A DNA stretch of 64,000 nt, taken from NCBI GenBank assembly GCA_965601685.1, contig CBFCWI010000001.1, forward strand, positions 248,001 through 312,000, given 5' to 3'. Under the pieces are notes generated by a model. It saw nothing but the letters and a program-made list of their open reading frames with translations, made no database searches and was not told where the DNA came from. Of this stretch, positions 26,405 to 36,228 are shown in pieces. The DNA comes from JANQJD01 sp965601685 (lineage in GTDB: Bacteria; Pseudomonadota; Alphaproteobacteria; Rhodospirillales; Rhodospirillaceae). The first letter of the stretch is position 1; the number at the start of each line of letters is the position of its first letter. Made by a program: the position numbers and the translations under genes.

Positions 26405-27640
26405 TTGGAACAGGAATTTCATCGTATCAAAAGGTTGCCACCCTACGGGTTTGCAGAAGTGAACAGGATGAAGGATCAGGCCCGGGCCACGGGAGAAGAT
26501 ATCTTTGGTATGGGCAACCCGGATCCGCCCACTCCACGTCATATCGTTGAGAAGCTCTGTGTGGGAGCGGCTGATCCACGGGCTCATCGGTACTCAGTCT
26601 CCCGCGGTATCCCTGGCCTGCGTAGGGCACTTGCTAACTATGACGCCTGCAGATTCAATGTTCCACTCGATCCAGAAACAGAGGTTGTTGTCACACTGGG
26701 ATCAAAAGAAGGTTTCACGAATTTAGCCTCGGCTCTTACCAGTCCTGGCGACGTTGTACTCGTACCCAATCCTTGCTACCCCATCCACGCCTTCGGATTC
26801 GTCATTGCCGGCTGTATGGTGCAGCAGCACATTCCGGCGACGCCGAACGTCCTCTTCTTGGAGGCCCTGCACCGGGTGGTGCGTTATTCTGTGCCAAAGC
26901 CGTTAGCTGTCATCGTCAATTACCCCTCCAATCCGACTGCCTTAGTAGCGTCACTGGATTTCTATCGCGAGGGTGTAGCGTTCTGCCGCCGGCATGACAT
27001 CTGGATTCTCTCAGATCTTGCTGATGCGGAGGTCTATTTTGATCTCGTGCCGCCACCATCTGTGCATCTGTGTTGCAGGTGCCTGACGCCAAGGAGATCT
27101 GTGTGGAATTCAGCTCTATGTCTAAAACGTATAACATGCCTGACTGGCGGATCGGTTTTGCTGCAGGCAAGAAGCGGTTGATCGCAGCCATGACTAAGAT
27201 AAAATCCTCTCTGGATTATGGGGCGTTTACCCCTATCCAGGTAGCCGCGACAACAGCCTTGAACGGACCGCAAGATTGTGTCGAAGAGATTCGCCTGACT
27301 GATCGCAAACGATGGGATGTGCTGATCGATGGTCTGCGCCAGGCAGGTTGGGAAAGACCAAGTCCATCGGCTACTATGTTTGCCTGGGCGCCGATTCCGC
27401 CAGTCTTTGCCTCTCTTGGTTCAATCGCTTTCACTACGCTGCTGCTACGTGAGGCCAGAGTGGCCGTTGCACCTGGTATTGGCTTCGGTGAGCACAGCGA
27501 TACTTACGTACGGATGGATTGCCATGGTCGAGAATGAGCATAGCACGGCGCTACGCTCGATCAAGGCGTTCTTCGCTACCCGGGTGATGCCTCTCTCTCC
27601 TGAACAGGACCCTACCCGCAAGCGTCAGGCTGCTCTATGA
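26405..27640 (+). pseudogene. Decayed alanine transaminase-type class I/II aminotransferase
   Basis: The product would be a PLP-dependent aminotransferase of the AlaC type. Frame 1 (26405 to about 27060) reads MEQEFHRIKRLPPYGFAEVN, FGMGNPD, THRYS-like AHRYSVSRGIPGLRRAL, LGSKEGFTNLA and NYPSNPTAL. The frame then shifts near 27060-27075; the second frame carries the PLP lysine region SMSKTYNMPDWRIGFAAG and PSATMFAWAPIP up to about 27520. A second shift puts the end (VENEHSTALRSIKAFF) in a third frame. Three codons are also missing before FGMGNPD. The aminotransferase-hom order is the usual alphaproteobacterial one. Two shifts make function very unlikely unless they are assembly errors. Confidence 0.9.
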
Positions 27641-27768
27641 TGATACTCTTGAAAATGGTATTTTCGAGTCTGGGCACCGCTACGCTCAAGCTGCCAAGGC
27701 ATCCTTTGCTGCTTATGAATGGGAGAGGGGCCAATGAGTCTCTCCCGAACAGCCTTCAGGTCACCTGA
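27637..27768 (+). pseudogene. 43-codon partial copy of the hom N-terminus
   Basis: An ATG-started frame of 43 codons begins MMILLKMVFSSLGTATLKL, which aligns with the start of homoserine dehydrogenase (MTTPLKIAMAGLGTVGIATLKL) with one gap; the DNA is also clearly similar. Its stop overlaps the hom start as TGATG. It is most simply a decayed tandem duplication of the hom 5' end. Because it is open and overlaps hom, it could still be translated as an upstream frame that couples to hom. Confidence 0.55.
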
Positions 27769-29060
27769 TGACTACTCCCTTAAAGATTGCCATGGCTGGT
27801 CTGGGTACTGTGGGTATCGCTACACTGAAGCTGCTGGCAACTCATCATGATCTTATCGTATGCCGTAGCGGCCGGCCACTGGTCGTTACTGCAGTTTCTG
27901 CTTGCGATCGTAAGCGTGACCGGGGTGTACCGCTGGAAGGATTCACCTGGCACGATGACCCTATCCATATGGCCAGAGTGGCTGAAGCCGACGTTGTCGT
28001 AGAACTCATAGGCGGGGCCGGTGATCCGGCTCGGGCTGTATGTGAAGCTGCCATAGATTGCGGACGTCACGTTGTGACAGCTAATAAGGCGTTACTCGCT
28101 CACCATGGCGCTGCGCTCGCTCGCGCAGCCGAGGCTGCTCAAGTCACTTTGGCTTTCGAGGCAGCCGTGGCCGGCGGGATTCCGATCATCAAGGCTCTAC
28201 GTGAGGGACTCGCGCCCAATCGCCTGAGTCGCGTCTATGGCATCCTGAATGGCACTTGTAACTACGTCCTCACAAAGATGCGTGAGAGCGGGCGGGACTT
28301 TGCTGATGTGCTGCAGGAAGCACAGGCGCTGGGGTATGCGGAGGCTGATCCCTCGTTCGACATCGATGGAATCGATACGGCTCACAAGCTTGCGCTGCTG
28401 ACGAGCCTTGCTTTCGGTACAGAGATAGATATGCAATCAGTCTATATCGAGGGAATTCGTCATATATCAGCGGCAGACATCAGCTATGCTAATGAGCTAG
28501 GCTACTGTATCAAGCTCTTGGGAATCGCGCAGCGCACAGAGCACGGTGTTGAACAGCGCGTGCACCCAGCTATGGTTGCATGGTCCACTGCTATCGCCTC
28601 TGTGGATGGCGTGTTCAATGCGGTGGTAGCAGAAGGGGATTCTGTCGGTCGTTCAGTTTATGTAGGGCGCGGCGCTGGAGGCGGACCAACCGCCTCTGCA
28701 GTAGTTGCTGATTTGATTGACATTGCAGCCGGTCGTTCGGCTCCCACATTCGGAGTTGCAGCCACCGCTCTGACCCGGTTGCAGGCGACGGCGATGGCAC
28801 AGCACCGTAGTGCTTTCTATGTCCGCCTGATGGTGGTGGATAAGCCAGGCGTGTTTGCCGATGTGGCGGCAGCCTTGCGTGATGAACAGGTGTCGATGGA
28901 ATCGGTGCTGCAACGACGTCGCGATCCAGGGGAAATTGTTCCTGTGGTGATGACTCTGCATGACACCGAGGAGCATGCCATGCTGCGAGCACTCAAACGG
29001 ATCAATCATCTCGCTGCAGTGGTCGAGTTGCCACGCCTAATACGTATAGAGTGTTTATAG
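27768..29060 (+). CDS. hom: Homoserine dehydrogenase
   Basis: The enzyme reduces aspartate semialdehyde to homoserine, the branch point to threonine and methionine. The 430-residue protein has the NAD(P) motif GLGTVGIATL at the N-terminus, NKALLAHHG, the catalytic core NGTCNYVLTKM and AEADPSFDIDGIDTAHKLA, and a C-terminal ACT domain (residues about 350-430, FYVRLMVVDKPGVFADVAAAL) that normally gives threonine feedback inhibition. It follows the broken aminotransferase. glpX, which often follows hom in alphaproteobacteria, is missing. Confidence 0.95.
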   Translation: MTTPLKIAMAGLGTVGIATLKLLATHHDLIVCRSGRPLVVTAVSACDRKRDRGVPLEGFTWHDDPIHMARVAEADVVVELIGGAGDPARAVCEAAIDCGRHVVTANKALLAHHGAALARAAEAAQVTLAFEAAVAGGIPIIKALREGLAPNRLSRVYGILNGTCNYVLTKMRESGRDFADVLQEAQALGYAEADPSFDIDGIDTAHKLALLTSLAFGTEIDMQSVYIEGIRHISAADISYANELGYCIKLLGIAQRTEHGVEQRVHPAMVAWSTAIASVDGVFNAVVAEGDSVGRSVYVGRGAGGGPTASAVVADLIDIAAGRSAPTFGVAATALTRLQATAMAQHRSAFYVRLMVVDKPGVFADVAAALRDEQVSMESVLQRRRDPGEIVPVVMTLHDTEEHAMLRALKRINHLAAVVELPRLIRIECL

Positions 29061-29080
29061 GGAATAGTGTCAGATCTATC

Positions 29081-29996
29081 TATGGCTATCTGGTAACGAT
29101 TCAGATAGGTTGGCACAATGGCATCCGGTGCGGTCGGGTTGATGCCAAGTGCGCTGAATCCTGGTAAAGTACCAGACAGAACGTTGTCCTGCTGAAGCAA
29201 AGTCACCTGGTCGGGGGTGCGGTCTCGGCAGGTATTGCAGGAAGCGTGCGCTGAGCCTGCCGATCCAGAATGGAACAGGTACGATCAGACGGGGACGGTC
29301 TATCGCCCGCGAGACAAATTCCAGTATGTCACGCATAGTATACACTACCGGTCCGCCTACTTCGTTTTCCTGCTGTGTTCTGCAGTTCTTGCATGACCGC
29401 AGCGGCTATGGTCTCCAGCATAGACTGAAGTGTGTGCCTGTATCACGATTGCTCGTCAAAATAGGTAATACCGGGCTGATATTAGCTATAGTAGCAAAAC
29501 GATTGAAGAACTTATCATCAGGACCGAAACCCACACTAGGACGCAAAATGACGCTGCTCGGAAAGTAGTCGCGAATGACTCGTTCACCCCTTGCTTGAGA
29601 ACGCGCATACAGTGCGCTGCTATTCTCAGTGGCTCCTAAAGCTGACACATGTACCAATCTCTTAAGATTCAGTCAGCATCCAGTTGAGCCAGTTGCCGCG
29701 GTGCTTCGACGTGCAGGCGTTCAAACGTGCGTTGGCCGCGTTCGTAAAGAATGCCAACCAAATTAACGACTGCGTCGCTCCCAACAACCGCTGCTTCCAT
29801 CTGTTGCCGGTCCGTGAGAATCCGCTCGCCGGATGACGATCTGCCCAGGTTCCCCCATAGACTTTAGAAAGGCAGCGGCTCTAGAGTCCCGCACCGCCAC
29901 ACGCACGATATACCCCTCGGCGGCTACCCGCCTAACCAGATGGCGACCGATAAAGCCTGAACCACCAAAAATCGTTATCCGCTGACGTACTGCCAT
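29081..29996 (-). pseudogene. Decayed complex I NDUFA9-type NAD(P)-binding epimerase
   Basis: Pieces of one short-chain reductase/epimerase lie in order but in different frames on the minus strand. From 29996: MAVRQRITIFGGSGFIGRHLVRR (NAD-binding glycines); around 29657: VHVSALGATENSSALYARSQ (active-site region), then ILRPSVGFGPDDKFFNRFA; around 29345: RDILEFVSRAIDRPRLIVPVP; and near 29200: LLQQDNVLSG ... PDAIVPTYLNRY at the C-terminus. At least three frame changes are needed. Relatives are NDUFA9-like assembly-factor proteins of alphaproteobacteria, about 310 residues. Confidence 0.87.
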
Positions 29997-30071
29997 GTTT
30001 CTACACTCACCTGAGGCTCTCTCGTAACATGGCACAATCCGCTCTCCTGCAGCAGCCACTCCAAAAGCCTT

Positions 30072-30770
30072 TCATGCACTGGATGCTGCTCCGCTTGGAT
30101 GCTCCGCTGACCATAAGATCGGTCCATGCAGAAAGGCACGGACTTCTTTGAGAAGAACTTTATCGAACAGTTCTTTCTGTTCAGCAACTTCCAGGATATC
30201 CCACCAATTCGCTAGGTAATGCAGATCAACACCGATGTCTGCAAGTGTTTGGAGCGCATCAGGAAAGACGCCATAAAAAAACACCACCATAGCATGGCTA
30301 ACGGTTCCCCCTGCCGCCTGTAGAACTTGACAGAAATTCACCTTGCTGGCACCGTCAGTTGCCAGATCCTCGATCAGCAATATCCGCTGCCCTTTGACCA
30401 AATGCCCTTCGATCTGGGCGTGACGACCAAACTCTTTTGGCTTTTTGCGCACATAAAGCATGGGTAGAGCTAGCTCGTCGGCAACCCAAGCAGCATAGGG
30501 AATCCCTGCGGTTTCTCCTCCAGCCACCGCGTCTACCGACTCGTACCCCACCTCACGCAAAATAGCCTGCACAGCTAATCGAGAGATGGTCCGGCGGGCA
30601 CGTGGATAGGAAATGACCTTGCGGCAGTCGATGTACACCGGGCTAGCCCAGCCCGATGTTAGGATGTAGGGTAGTTCCGGGCTGAATGTGACTGCACCGA
30701 TTTCAAGCAGAATCTGCGCTACTGTTAACCCGGCTTGTTTTTGGTCCAGGGTACGTGAAACTGACTGCAT
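30072..30770 (-). CDS. pyrE: Orotate phosphoribosyltransferase
   Basis: PyrE joins orotate to PRPP in pyrimidine synthesis. The 232-residue protein has the family's HFLTSG-like YILTSGWASPVYIDCRKV, GGETAGIPYAAWVAD, the basic loop VRKKPKEFGRHAQIEG and the PRPP-binding LIEDLATDGASKV. The alphaproteobacterial form is this length. The C-terminal 20 residues are Ser/Ala-rich. A G-rich ribosome binding site precedes the ATG at 30770. Confidence 0.95.
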   Translation of the reverse strand: MQSVSRTLDQKQAGLTVAQILLEIGAVTFSPELPYILTSGWASPVYIDCRKVISYPRARRTISRLAVQAILREVGYESVDAVAGGETAGIPYAAWVADELALPMLYVRKKPKEFGRHAQIEGHLVKGQRILLIEDLATDGASKVNFCQVLQAAGGTVSHAMVVFFYGVFPDALQTLADIGVDLHYLANWWDILEVAEQKELFDKVLLKEVRAFLHGPILWSAEHPSGAASSA

Positions 30771-30964
30771 CCGTGTCCCCCCCTGTCGTTCCCCTCACAC
30801 GACCGACACTGCTGCGCTGAGGATCGTTGTGACGGCCCAAGGCCTGGCCGCGGCAGAAACTTCCCAGCGTGAGGAGCAATGGCCCAATCCCGCAAGAGCC
30901 TGCTTCCGAGCAGGTGTGCGGTCGCATTGCGCGAGCGGATATTAATACGTGTTGTATTACATGT

Positions 30965-31465
30965 CTACTGTATAGTATTCTCAATAGATGTAATATTGGA
31001 ACGTAATTCGTCAATTACAAGTTTATATAGTGCATATTTAAAATTAATTATATGCAATAGTACCATATCAATGTCCATCCACTGCCATTTAGAGAATTCA
31101 TGATACCTTGTACTCGTAATATTAATATCCGTATCGCTGCCTGTAAAGCGCATGACATACCACTTCTGTTTCTGACCACGGTAGCGCCCATTCCACACCG
31201 TGCAGGCCAATTCAGCTGGCAAGTCATAGACTGCCCAATCGGCTGTCTCGGTGATAACCTCGACCTTGTCAGTGCCAACTTCTTCGTGCAGTTCACGCAG
31301 AGCAGCCGCGCGCGGGTCCTCGCCCTCCTCGATTCCGCCCTGCGGCATCTGCCAAGCGGGTTGGTCCGTGTCAATGCGTTGTCCCACGAAGACTTGCCCA
31401 ACTTTATTCACTAGAATGATACCAACACCAAGACGGTACGGACGAGATTCGTTGTCCATAGTCAT
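30965..31465 (-). CDS. rppH: RNA pyrophosphohydrolase RppH
   Basis: RppH converts 5'-triphosphate mRNA ends to monophosphate and so starts mRNA decay. The 166-residue Nudix protein has YRLGVGIILVN, the Nudix box GGIEEGEDPRAAALRELHEEVGT and the family's W-rich WYVMRFTG. Three close ATGs exist; AGGAG lies six bases before the one at 31465. In relatives the gene follows ctpA and a divergent polysaccharide deacetylase gene; here the deacetylase is missing and about 370 bases separate rppH from ctpA. The last 25 residues are AT-rich and unlike relatives. Confidence 0.93.
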   Translation of the reverse strand: MTMDNESRPYRLGVGIILVNKVGQVFVGQRIDTDQPAWQMPQGGIEEGEDPRAAALRELHEEVGTDKVEVITETADWAVYDLPAELACTVWNGRYRGQKQKWYVMRFTGSDTDINITSTRYHEFSKWQWMDIDMVLLHIINFKYALYKLVIDELRSNITSIENTIQ

Positions 31466-31842
31466 AATCATCTCCTAGGCTGAAGAGACAAGCTAATCTC
31501 CCGGATTATAAGTCGCCTTTTCTCCTAGGGACTATCGTAAAAATGGACTCTCGTGTGCTCGTCTAGCACTGAATCACAGCCCCTGATATGTTGCGGCTTG
31601 TCACCCTAGGATGACTGTCTTTTCTGCGGACACTCCTAATAGGATATCTCTAGTGATACAGGCATGCATCGGCCCCAGCAGATGGATGCAGAGTGAAGAA
31701 GAAACGGTCACAACACGCACTTTCACTCACGTACTGGACGCATCTGATCAGCCAGCAGTTCCCCTGCCTTGCACGCGCCACGCCTCTCCCTGTCGATCAC
31801 AGCTTGGAAGACACGCCGGCGCCTCGCCTACCTACACCTACA
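31466..31842. other. Gene-free stretch between ctpA and rppH
   Basis: About 375 bases. Relatives carry a divergent polysaccharide deacetylase gene here. I could not recognise any remnant of it on either strand. No RNA gene is seen. Confidence 0.45.
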
Positions 31843-33234
31843 TCACCGTCTGTGAGCTGCTGCCCGATAGATAGACACCCCCCGTAGCAGATCGAGGGCG
31901 CGTGCCAGCTGATAGTCTTCAGGAGAGCCAAGCTTGATTCCTCCCTCCTGCTTATCCTCACGCCGCTCTTCCACACTATGGTGGCGTGCCCCAGTGGAGA
32001 GTACAGAAGGGAGAGGCACAGGTGCTGTCTCGTCTGCTGTGTCCGGCCCCAGTAGATCATCACTCAGTAGATCAGCACTGAGAACATCCTCACCCAGGGC
32101 ATGGCGCAAACTCGCTTCGTTGTGTGTCTGACCATTGGTGGATAACACCTGCAAACGAGCCTGCTCAACTACAATGTCCGGAGCAACACCGATTGTCTGG
32201 ATAGAGCGACCTGATGGCGTGTAGTAGCGGGCTGTGGTCAGGCGTATGGCACCATTGTCATGCAGTGGAACGATAGTCTGTACTGAGCCTTTGCCAAACG
32301 AGCGGGTCCCAACGAGAATGGCACGCTTGTGGTCCTGTAAAGCCCCAGCAACGATTTCCGCGGCTGAGGCGGAACCGTCGTTGATGAGCACAACAAGGGG
32401 CAGATTATCAGCCATATCGCCTTTACGGGCATTGTAGCGTTGTATGTCCTCCGCTCGTCGTGAGCGTGTGGAGACGATTTCACCGCGGTCTAGGAAGGTA
32501 TCAGCGACGAGTATGGCCTGATCTAAGAGGCCGCCCGGGTTATTGCGTAAGTCAAGCACATAGCCCTTTAGATGATTGTGGGTTTGCGCCTTAATCTCGC
32601 GTAGGGCCTGGTGCAGGCTCGGCTCAGTCCGATCCGTGAAGCTAGTAATCCGGAGATAGCCAATATCTCCTCCTTCCACTCGGCCCTTTACGGACTGAAT
32701 AGTGATGATGGCACGGGTGAGCGTCAGGTCAAAAGGCTTGCCACCTTCACGCCGCACTGTAAGACGAATGTCCGAATCAGGTGGGCCTCGCATCTTGTCC
32801 ACTGCCTCGCTCAGGCTCATACCCAGCACCGCCTCTCCGTCCAGGTGCGTAATATAATCACCAGGCCGGATTCCAGCTCTCGCTGCCGGGGTCTCGTCCA
32901 GGGGACTAATCACCCTGACCCAGCTACTGTCAAGCGTAACCTCGATTCCCAACCCCCCGAATTCACCTTTCGTCTGAACCTGCATTTCATGGTAGTTCTT
33001 AACGTTTAAATAACTTGAATGTGGATCAAGCGCGCTCAGCATGCCATTGATAGCACTTTCAACGAGCCGCTGGTCGCTTATCCTATCGACATAATCACGG
33101 CGTGCCCGTTCAAACGCTGCCCCGAAGAGATCAAGGAAAAGGTAGGTATCCTTTTCACCCTGTGGTATGGCTCTAGCCATTTCGGATAACAGCACCAGCA
33201 TGACACCCAGCGTAAAAGTTAACGCTTGTTTCAT
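31843..33234 (-). CDS. ctpA: S41 family carboxy-terminal processing peptidase (CtpA)
   Basis: A periplasmic serine protease of 463 residues. A signal peptide (MKQALTFTLGVMLVLLSEMARA) is followed by a helical region with DPHSSYLN, a PDZ domain at residues about 85-165 (GGLGIEVTLD ... AGIRPGDYI), and the S41 catalytic core with Ser in NDGSASAAEIVAGAL and Lys in GTRSFGKGSVQT. The C-terminal 110 residues are low in conservation and charge-rich. The start overlaps the envC stop by four bases, so envC and ctpA are coupled; both act on the cell wall or its enzymes. Confidence 0.94.
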   Translation of the reverse strand: MKQALTFTLGVMLVLLSEMARAIPQGEKDTYLFLDLFGAAFERARRDYVDRISDQRLVESAINGMLSALDPHSSYLNVKNYHEMQVQTKGEFGGLGIEVTLDSSWVRVISPLDETPAARAGIRPGDYITHLDGEAVLGMSLSEAVDKMRGPPDSDIRLTVRREGGKPFDLTLTRAIITIQSVKGRVEGGDIGYLRITSFTDRTEPSLHQALREIKAQTHNHLKGYVLDLRNNPGGLLDQAILVADTFLDRGEIVSTRSRRAEDIQRYNARKGDMADNLPLVVLINDGSASAAEIVAGALQDHKRAILVGTRSFGKGSVQTIVPLHDNGAIRLTTARYYTPSGRSIQTIGVAPDIVVEQARLQVLSTNGQTHNEASLRHALGEDVLSADLLSDDLLGPDTADETAPVPLPSVLSTGARHHSVEERREDKQEGGIKLGSPEDYQLARALDLLRGVSIYRAAAHRR

Positions 33235-34670
33235 CCTTTAACACCACCTTTGCGTTCTGCAAGCCAGGGCATAGGATTGATAGGATGTCCTTCTCGGCGC
33301 AATTCCACATACAAGATAGACTTCTTAATATTAGCGACTACACCAACAGACTCACCTGCAAGTAGATGTTGCCCAATTGCAGCGTCGATCCGAGCCATGC
33401 CAGCAAGAACCATATGATAACCTTCGCCGTGTTCTATGATCAAGAGACGTCCATAGCCGCGAAAGAGTCCAGAAAAGACAACCACACCATCGTGAGGTGC
33501 AACTACCTGAGCGCCGGAACGGGCGCTAATGATGATTCCCCGTGAGGCCAATCCGACGTCGTTGATCTGGCCATACACAGTTGTCACCTGCCCCCGTGTT
33601 GGCATTGGCAGGTGGCCACGTGCTTGACTGAACGGCCGCAAGGGCGTTGTAGCAACTATGTGGTGTTCTGGATTATCGGAATCTTTATTTTGTTTATCAG
33701 ATAAGTCCGTTTTGGCTGTTCCAGCAGCCTTCATCCGGCGTGATTCTCTGGCCTGGTGCTCCTCGTCTGTTTTGGGCAATTTGCTATTTTTTGCTACATA
33801 CCTTTGTTCCTCTCTAAGGGAAGAACCAGATTGACTAACCAAACTCTTTTCATGCTGTTCGTGCTGAGTAGTAGAGTGTGCAGTATGCTGTTTTGCTATT
33901 ATAGATTGTAGTAAGCGAGTTTCCTTTCTTGTATCGCGTATCGTATCCACAAGTTTATTGCTCATAGTTTTAGTATGACTGTGCAGATTCTGCTTACGCG
34001 TAAGTAAGGCATGTAAATCTTCTCGCTTATTATTCATGATTCTCTTGACAAGCGCGATACTATCATGCCTCCTGCTGATAGTGCTACGCATAGTCTCAAC
34101 AGTAGTTATTTCAGATTCAGTTTTATCTATTAAAATTAGAATATTTTTTACTAAAGCACGGAAGAAAGAATAATGCCGCAAAGATGCAACTTCCTGCGTT
34201 TTCTGCTGGGTAATCGGCACATCCATCTTGAATAGGGCCATCGGCAGCCAAGCGAGCTGTTCTAGAGCCACCAAGACCCTGGCCTTCTGTGCGCTCAGTC
34301 GGTCCATGGCTTCGCGCAACTCACCACGTCTCTGCTCCAGCGCGGTGAGTTGCTGTTCCAGTTGGGTAAGGATTTCTGCTTGCTCCCGTACGGTAGCAGT
34401 CACTTTGACTAAGCTAGTTTTCACCGCAACGAGTTCTCTGGATAGGACCAGTGTTTCACGTTGTAGCTGCTCGTACTCGAGCCGACGTTCCACGAGGGTG
34501 CTTTCCAGAGCCCGTAGCCGCTCAACTGATGCGTCCGGATGTGACTCTGCTGCAGCAACAGAGACAAGCACAGCCAAGCCAGCTGCCAGTACGGCCAGTA
34601 CCATAATACGCCCCTGCTGGGCCAGTGTCAGAATATGGGCCTTACGTTCAGCACTCCTGCCCGACGACAT
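33231..34670 (-). CDS. EnvC-type murein hydrolase activator with degenerate M23 domain
   Basis: A 479-residue exported protein: signal anchor (IMVLAVLAAGLAVLVSVAAA), a long coiled coil at residues about 45-160 and again 175-280, a Gln/His/Ser-rich charged linker, and a C-terminal LytM/M23 fold (GIIISARSGAQVVAPHDGVVVFSGLFRGYGRL ... LYVELRREGHPINPMPWL is its course in two blocks). Metal ligands are not all present, as in EnvC, which activates amidases rather than cutting peptidoglycan itself. The start at 34670 follows GGAAGAGA and overlaps the end of gpmI by 23 bases. The coiled-coil DNA is AT-richer than its surroundings. Confidence 0.87.
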   Translation of the reverse strand: MSSGRSAERKAHILTLAQQGRIMVLAVLAAGLAVLVSVAAAESHPDASVERLRALESTLVERRLEYEQLQRETLVLSRELVAVKTSLVKVTATVREQAEILTQLEQQLTALEQRRGELREAMDRLSAQKARVLVALEQLAWLPMALFKMDVPITQQKTQEVASLRHYSFFRALVKNILILIDKTESEITTVETMRSTISRRHDSIALVKRIMNNKREDLHALLTRKQNLHSHTKTMSNKLVDTIRDTRKETRLLQSIIAKQHTAHSTTQHEQHEKSLVSQSGSSLREEQRYVAKNSKLPKTDEEHQARESRRMKAAGTAKTDLSDKQNKDSDNPEHHIVATTPLRPFSQARGHLPMPTRGQVTTVYGQINDVGLASRGIIISARSGAQVVAPHDGVVVFSGLFRGYGRLLIIEHGEGYHMVLAGMARIDAAIGQHLLAGESVGVVANIKKSILYVELRREGHPINPMPWLAERKGGVKG

Positions 34671-36228
34671 GTGTCTCTTCCATGCCAAGGAGCGAATGTC
34701 CTGTCATTTCCGATGGTTGTGTCATGCCAAGGAGCGCTAGCACGGTTGGGGCTATATCAGCGAGACAACCTTCGTTTAGATGCTGGATCCATCCGGCATT
34801 CACCAGAACAGCCGGCACTTTACCCACAGTGTGAGCAGTATGTGGCTCACCAGTCACTGGGTCACACATCATTTCACAGTTGCCATGATCCGCGGTGATG
34901 AACAGGATGCCACCCTTGCGCTTCACCGCTGCTTCTATTTGGCCCAGGGCGATATCCACTGCCTCAGTTGCTTGGATAGCAGCGGGTAAAATGCCAGTGT
35001 GCCCTACCATGTCACCGTTAGCGTAATTGCAAATGATCACATCAAACTTGTTCGACTCGATTGCTGCCACCAGATGATCCGTGACTTGGGAGGCGGACAT
35101 TTCTGGTTGCAAATCATAGGTTGCAACCTTAGGGCTCGGCACCAGAATCCGCTCCTCACCTGGATAAATTCCTTCCTCGCCACCATTGAAGAAGAAAGTA
35201 ACATGGGCGTACTTTTCTGTCTCTGCAATACGAAGCTGGGTCATACCCGCCTTCGCTAGCAGTTCGCCTAGAATACAGACGAGATTCTGCGGTAGGAACA
35301 GGGCTGGATAAAAGGCATTCAGTTCCTTTGAGTATTCAATCAGGCCAAGCCGGGTGGCCAGGCTTGGCAGGCGCGTACGCGCAAAACCAGTAAATTCTGG
35401 ATCTGCGAGGGCCGTGAGGAGCTCGCGGGCACGATCAGCCCGGAAGTTGGCCATCAACATGCCATCATTCTTCTGTAGACCTTTGTAACCTACCATGGCA
35501 ACAGGCTGCACGAATTCGTCGCCCTTGCCATCATCGTAAGAAGCCTGGATGGCTGTCAGGGCATCCGAAGACGTGAATCCATTGCCATTCACGATCACTT
35601 CGAAAGCCTTCTCAACCCGTTCCCAGCGCTGGTCACGGTCCATAGCGTAATAGCGTCCACTAACAACGCCGATACCAACATTGGGTAGATCATCCACATC
35701 CTTAAGAAACCGGGCCATAAATTCCTTACCTGACGTTGGTGGCGTGTCGCGACCATCTAATATGGCATGTACAATCACAGGGACACCAGCCGTGGCAATC
35801 ATGCGAGCCAGGGCTGCCATATGATCCTGGTGAGAGTGCACGCCCCCTGGCGACATCAGACCCATGAGGTGTGCTGCACCAGCACTCTCTTTCAGAGCAC
35901 TGATGAACCGAAGTAAAGCCGGATTCGCTGCAAGAGAGCCGTCGGTCACGGCAGCATCGATGCGTGGTAGATCCTGCATGACTACCCGGCCTGCCCCTAA
36001 ATTCATATGTCCAACCTCAGAATTCCCCATCTGACCAGCTGGCAATCCCACGTCCAAGCCAGAAGTCTCGATCAGCGTATGCGGGCAGTTTGCTAGCAGA
36101 TGATCCCAGTTGGGAGTATGACCTAAGGCAATAGCATTGTTGGATGTTTCCGTCCGGTGGCCCCAGCCGTCTAGAATACACAGGACGAAAGGGCGGGGAC
36201 GAGCGAAGGGAGTCACACTTTCAATCAT
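34648..36228 (-). CDS. gpmI: 2,3-bisphosphoglycerate-independent phosphoglycerate mutase
   Basis: GpmI interconverts 3- and 2-phosphoglycerate using two Mn ions. The 526-residue protein has the phosphatase-like domain with LCILDGWGHR, the nucleophile Ser in GNSEVGHMNLGAGR, the inserted transferase domain (HSHQDHMAALARMI, HAILDGRDTPP, SGRYYAMDRDQRWER), and the metal ligands in NYANGDMVGHTG and ITADHGNCEMM. The C-terminus extends past the usual EMTGHSLL end by 12 residues, associated with a 14-bp direct repeat at 34681 and 34723. rlmH and rsfS, frequent upstream neighbours, are absent. Confidence 0.96.
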   Translation of the reverse strand: MIESVTPFARPRPFVLCILDGWGHRTETSNNAIALGHTPNWDHLLANCPHTLIETSGLDVGLPAGQMGNSEVGHMNLGAGRVVMQDLPRIDAAVTDGSLAANPALLRFISALKESAGAAHLMGLMSPGGVHSHQDHMAALARMIATAGVPVIVHAILDGRDTPPTSGKEFMARFLKDVDDLPNVGIGVVSGRYYAMDRDQRWERVEKAFEVIVNGNGFTSSDALTAIQASYDDGKGDEFVQPVAMVGYKGLQKNDGMLMANFRADRARELLTALADPEFTGFARTRLPSLATRLGLIEYSKELNAFYPALFLPQNLVCILGELLAKAGMTQLRIAETEKYAHVTFFFNGGEEGIYPGEERILVPSPKVATYDLQPEMSASQVTDHLVAAIESNKFDVIICNYANGDMVGHTGILPAAIQATEAVDIALGQIEAAVKRKGGILFITADHGNCEMMCDPVTGEPHTAHTVGKVPAVLVNAGWIQHLNEGCLADIAPTVLALLGMTQPSEMTGHSLLGMEETHVVGQEC

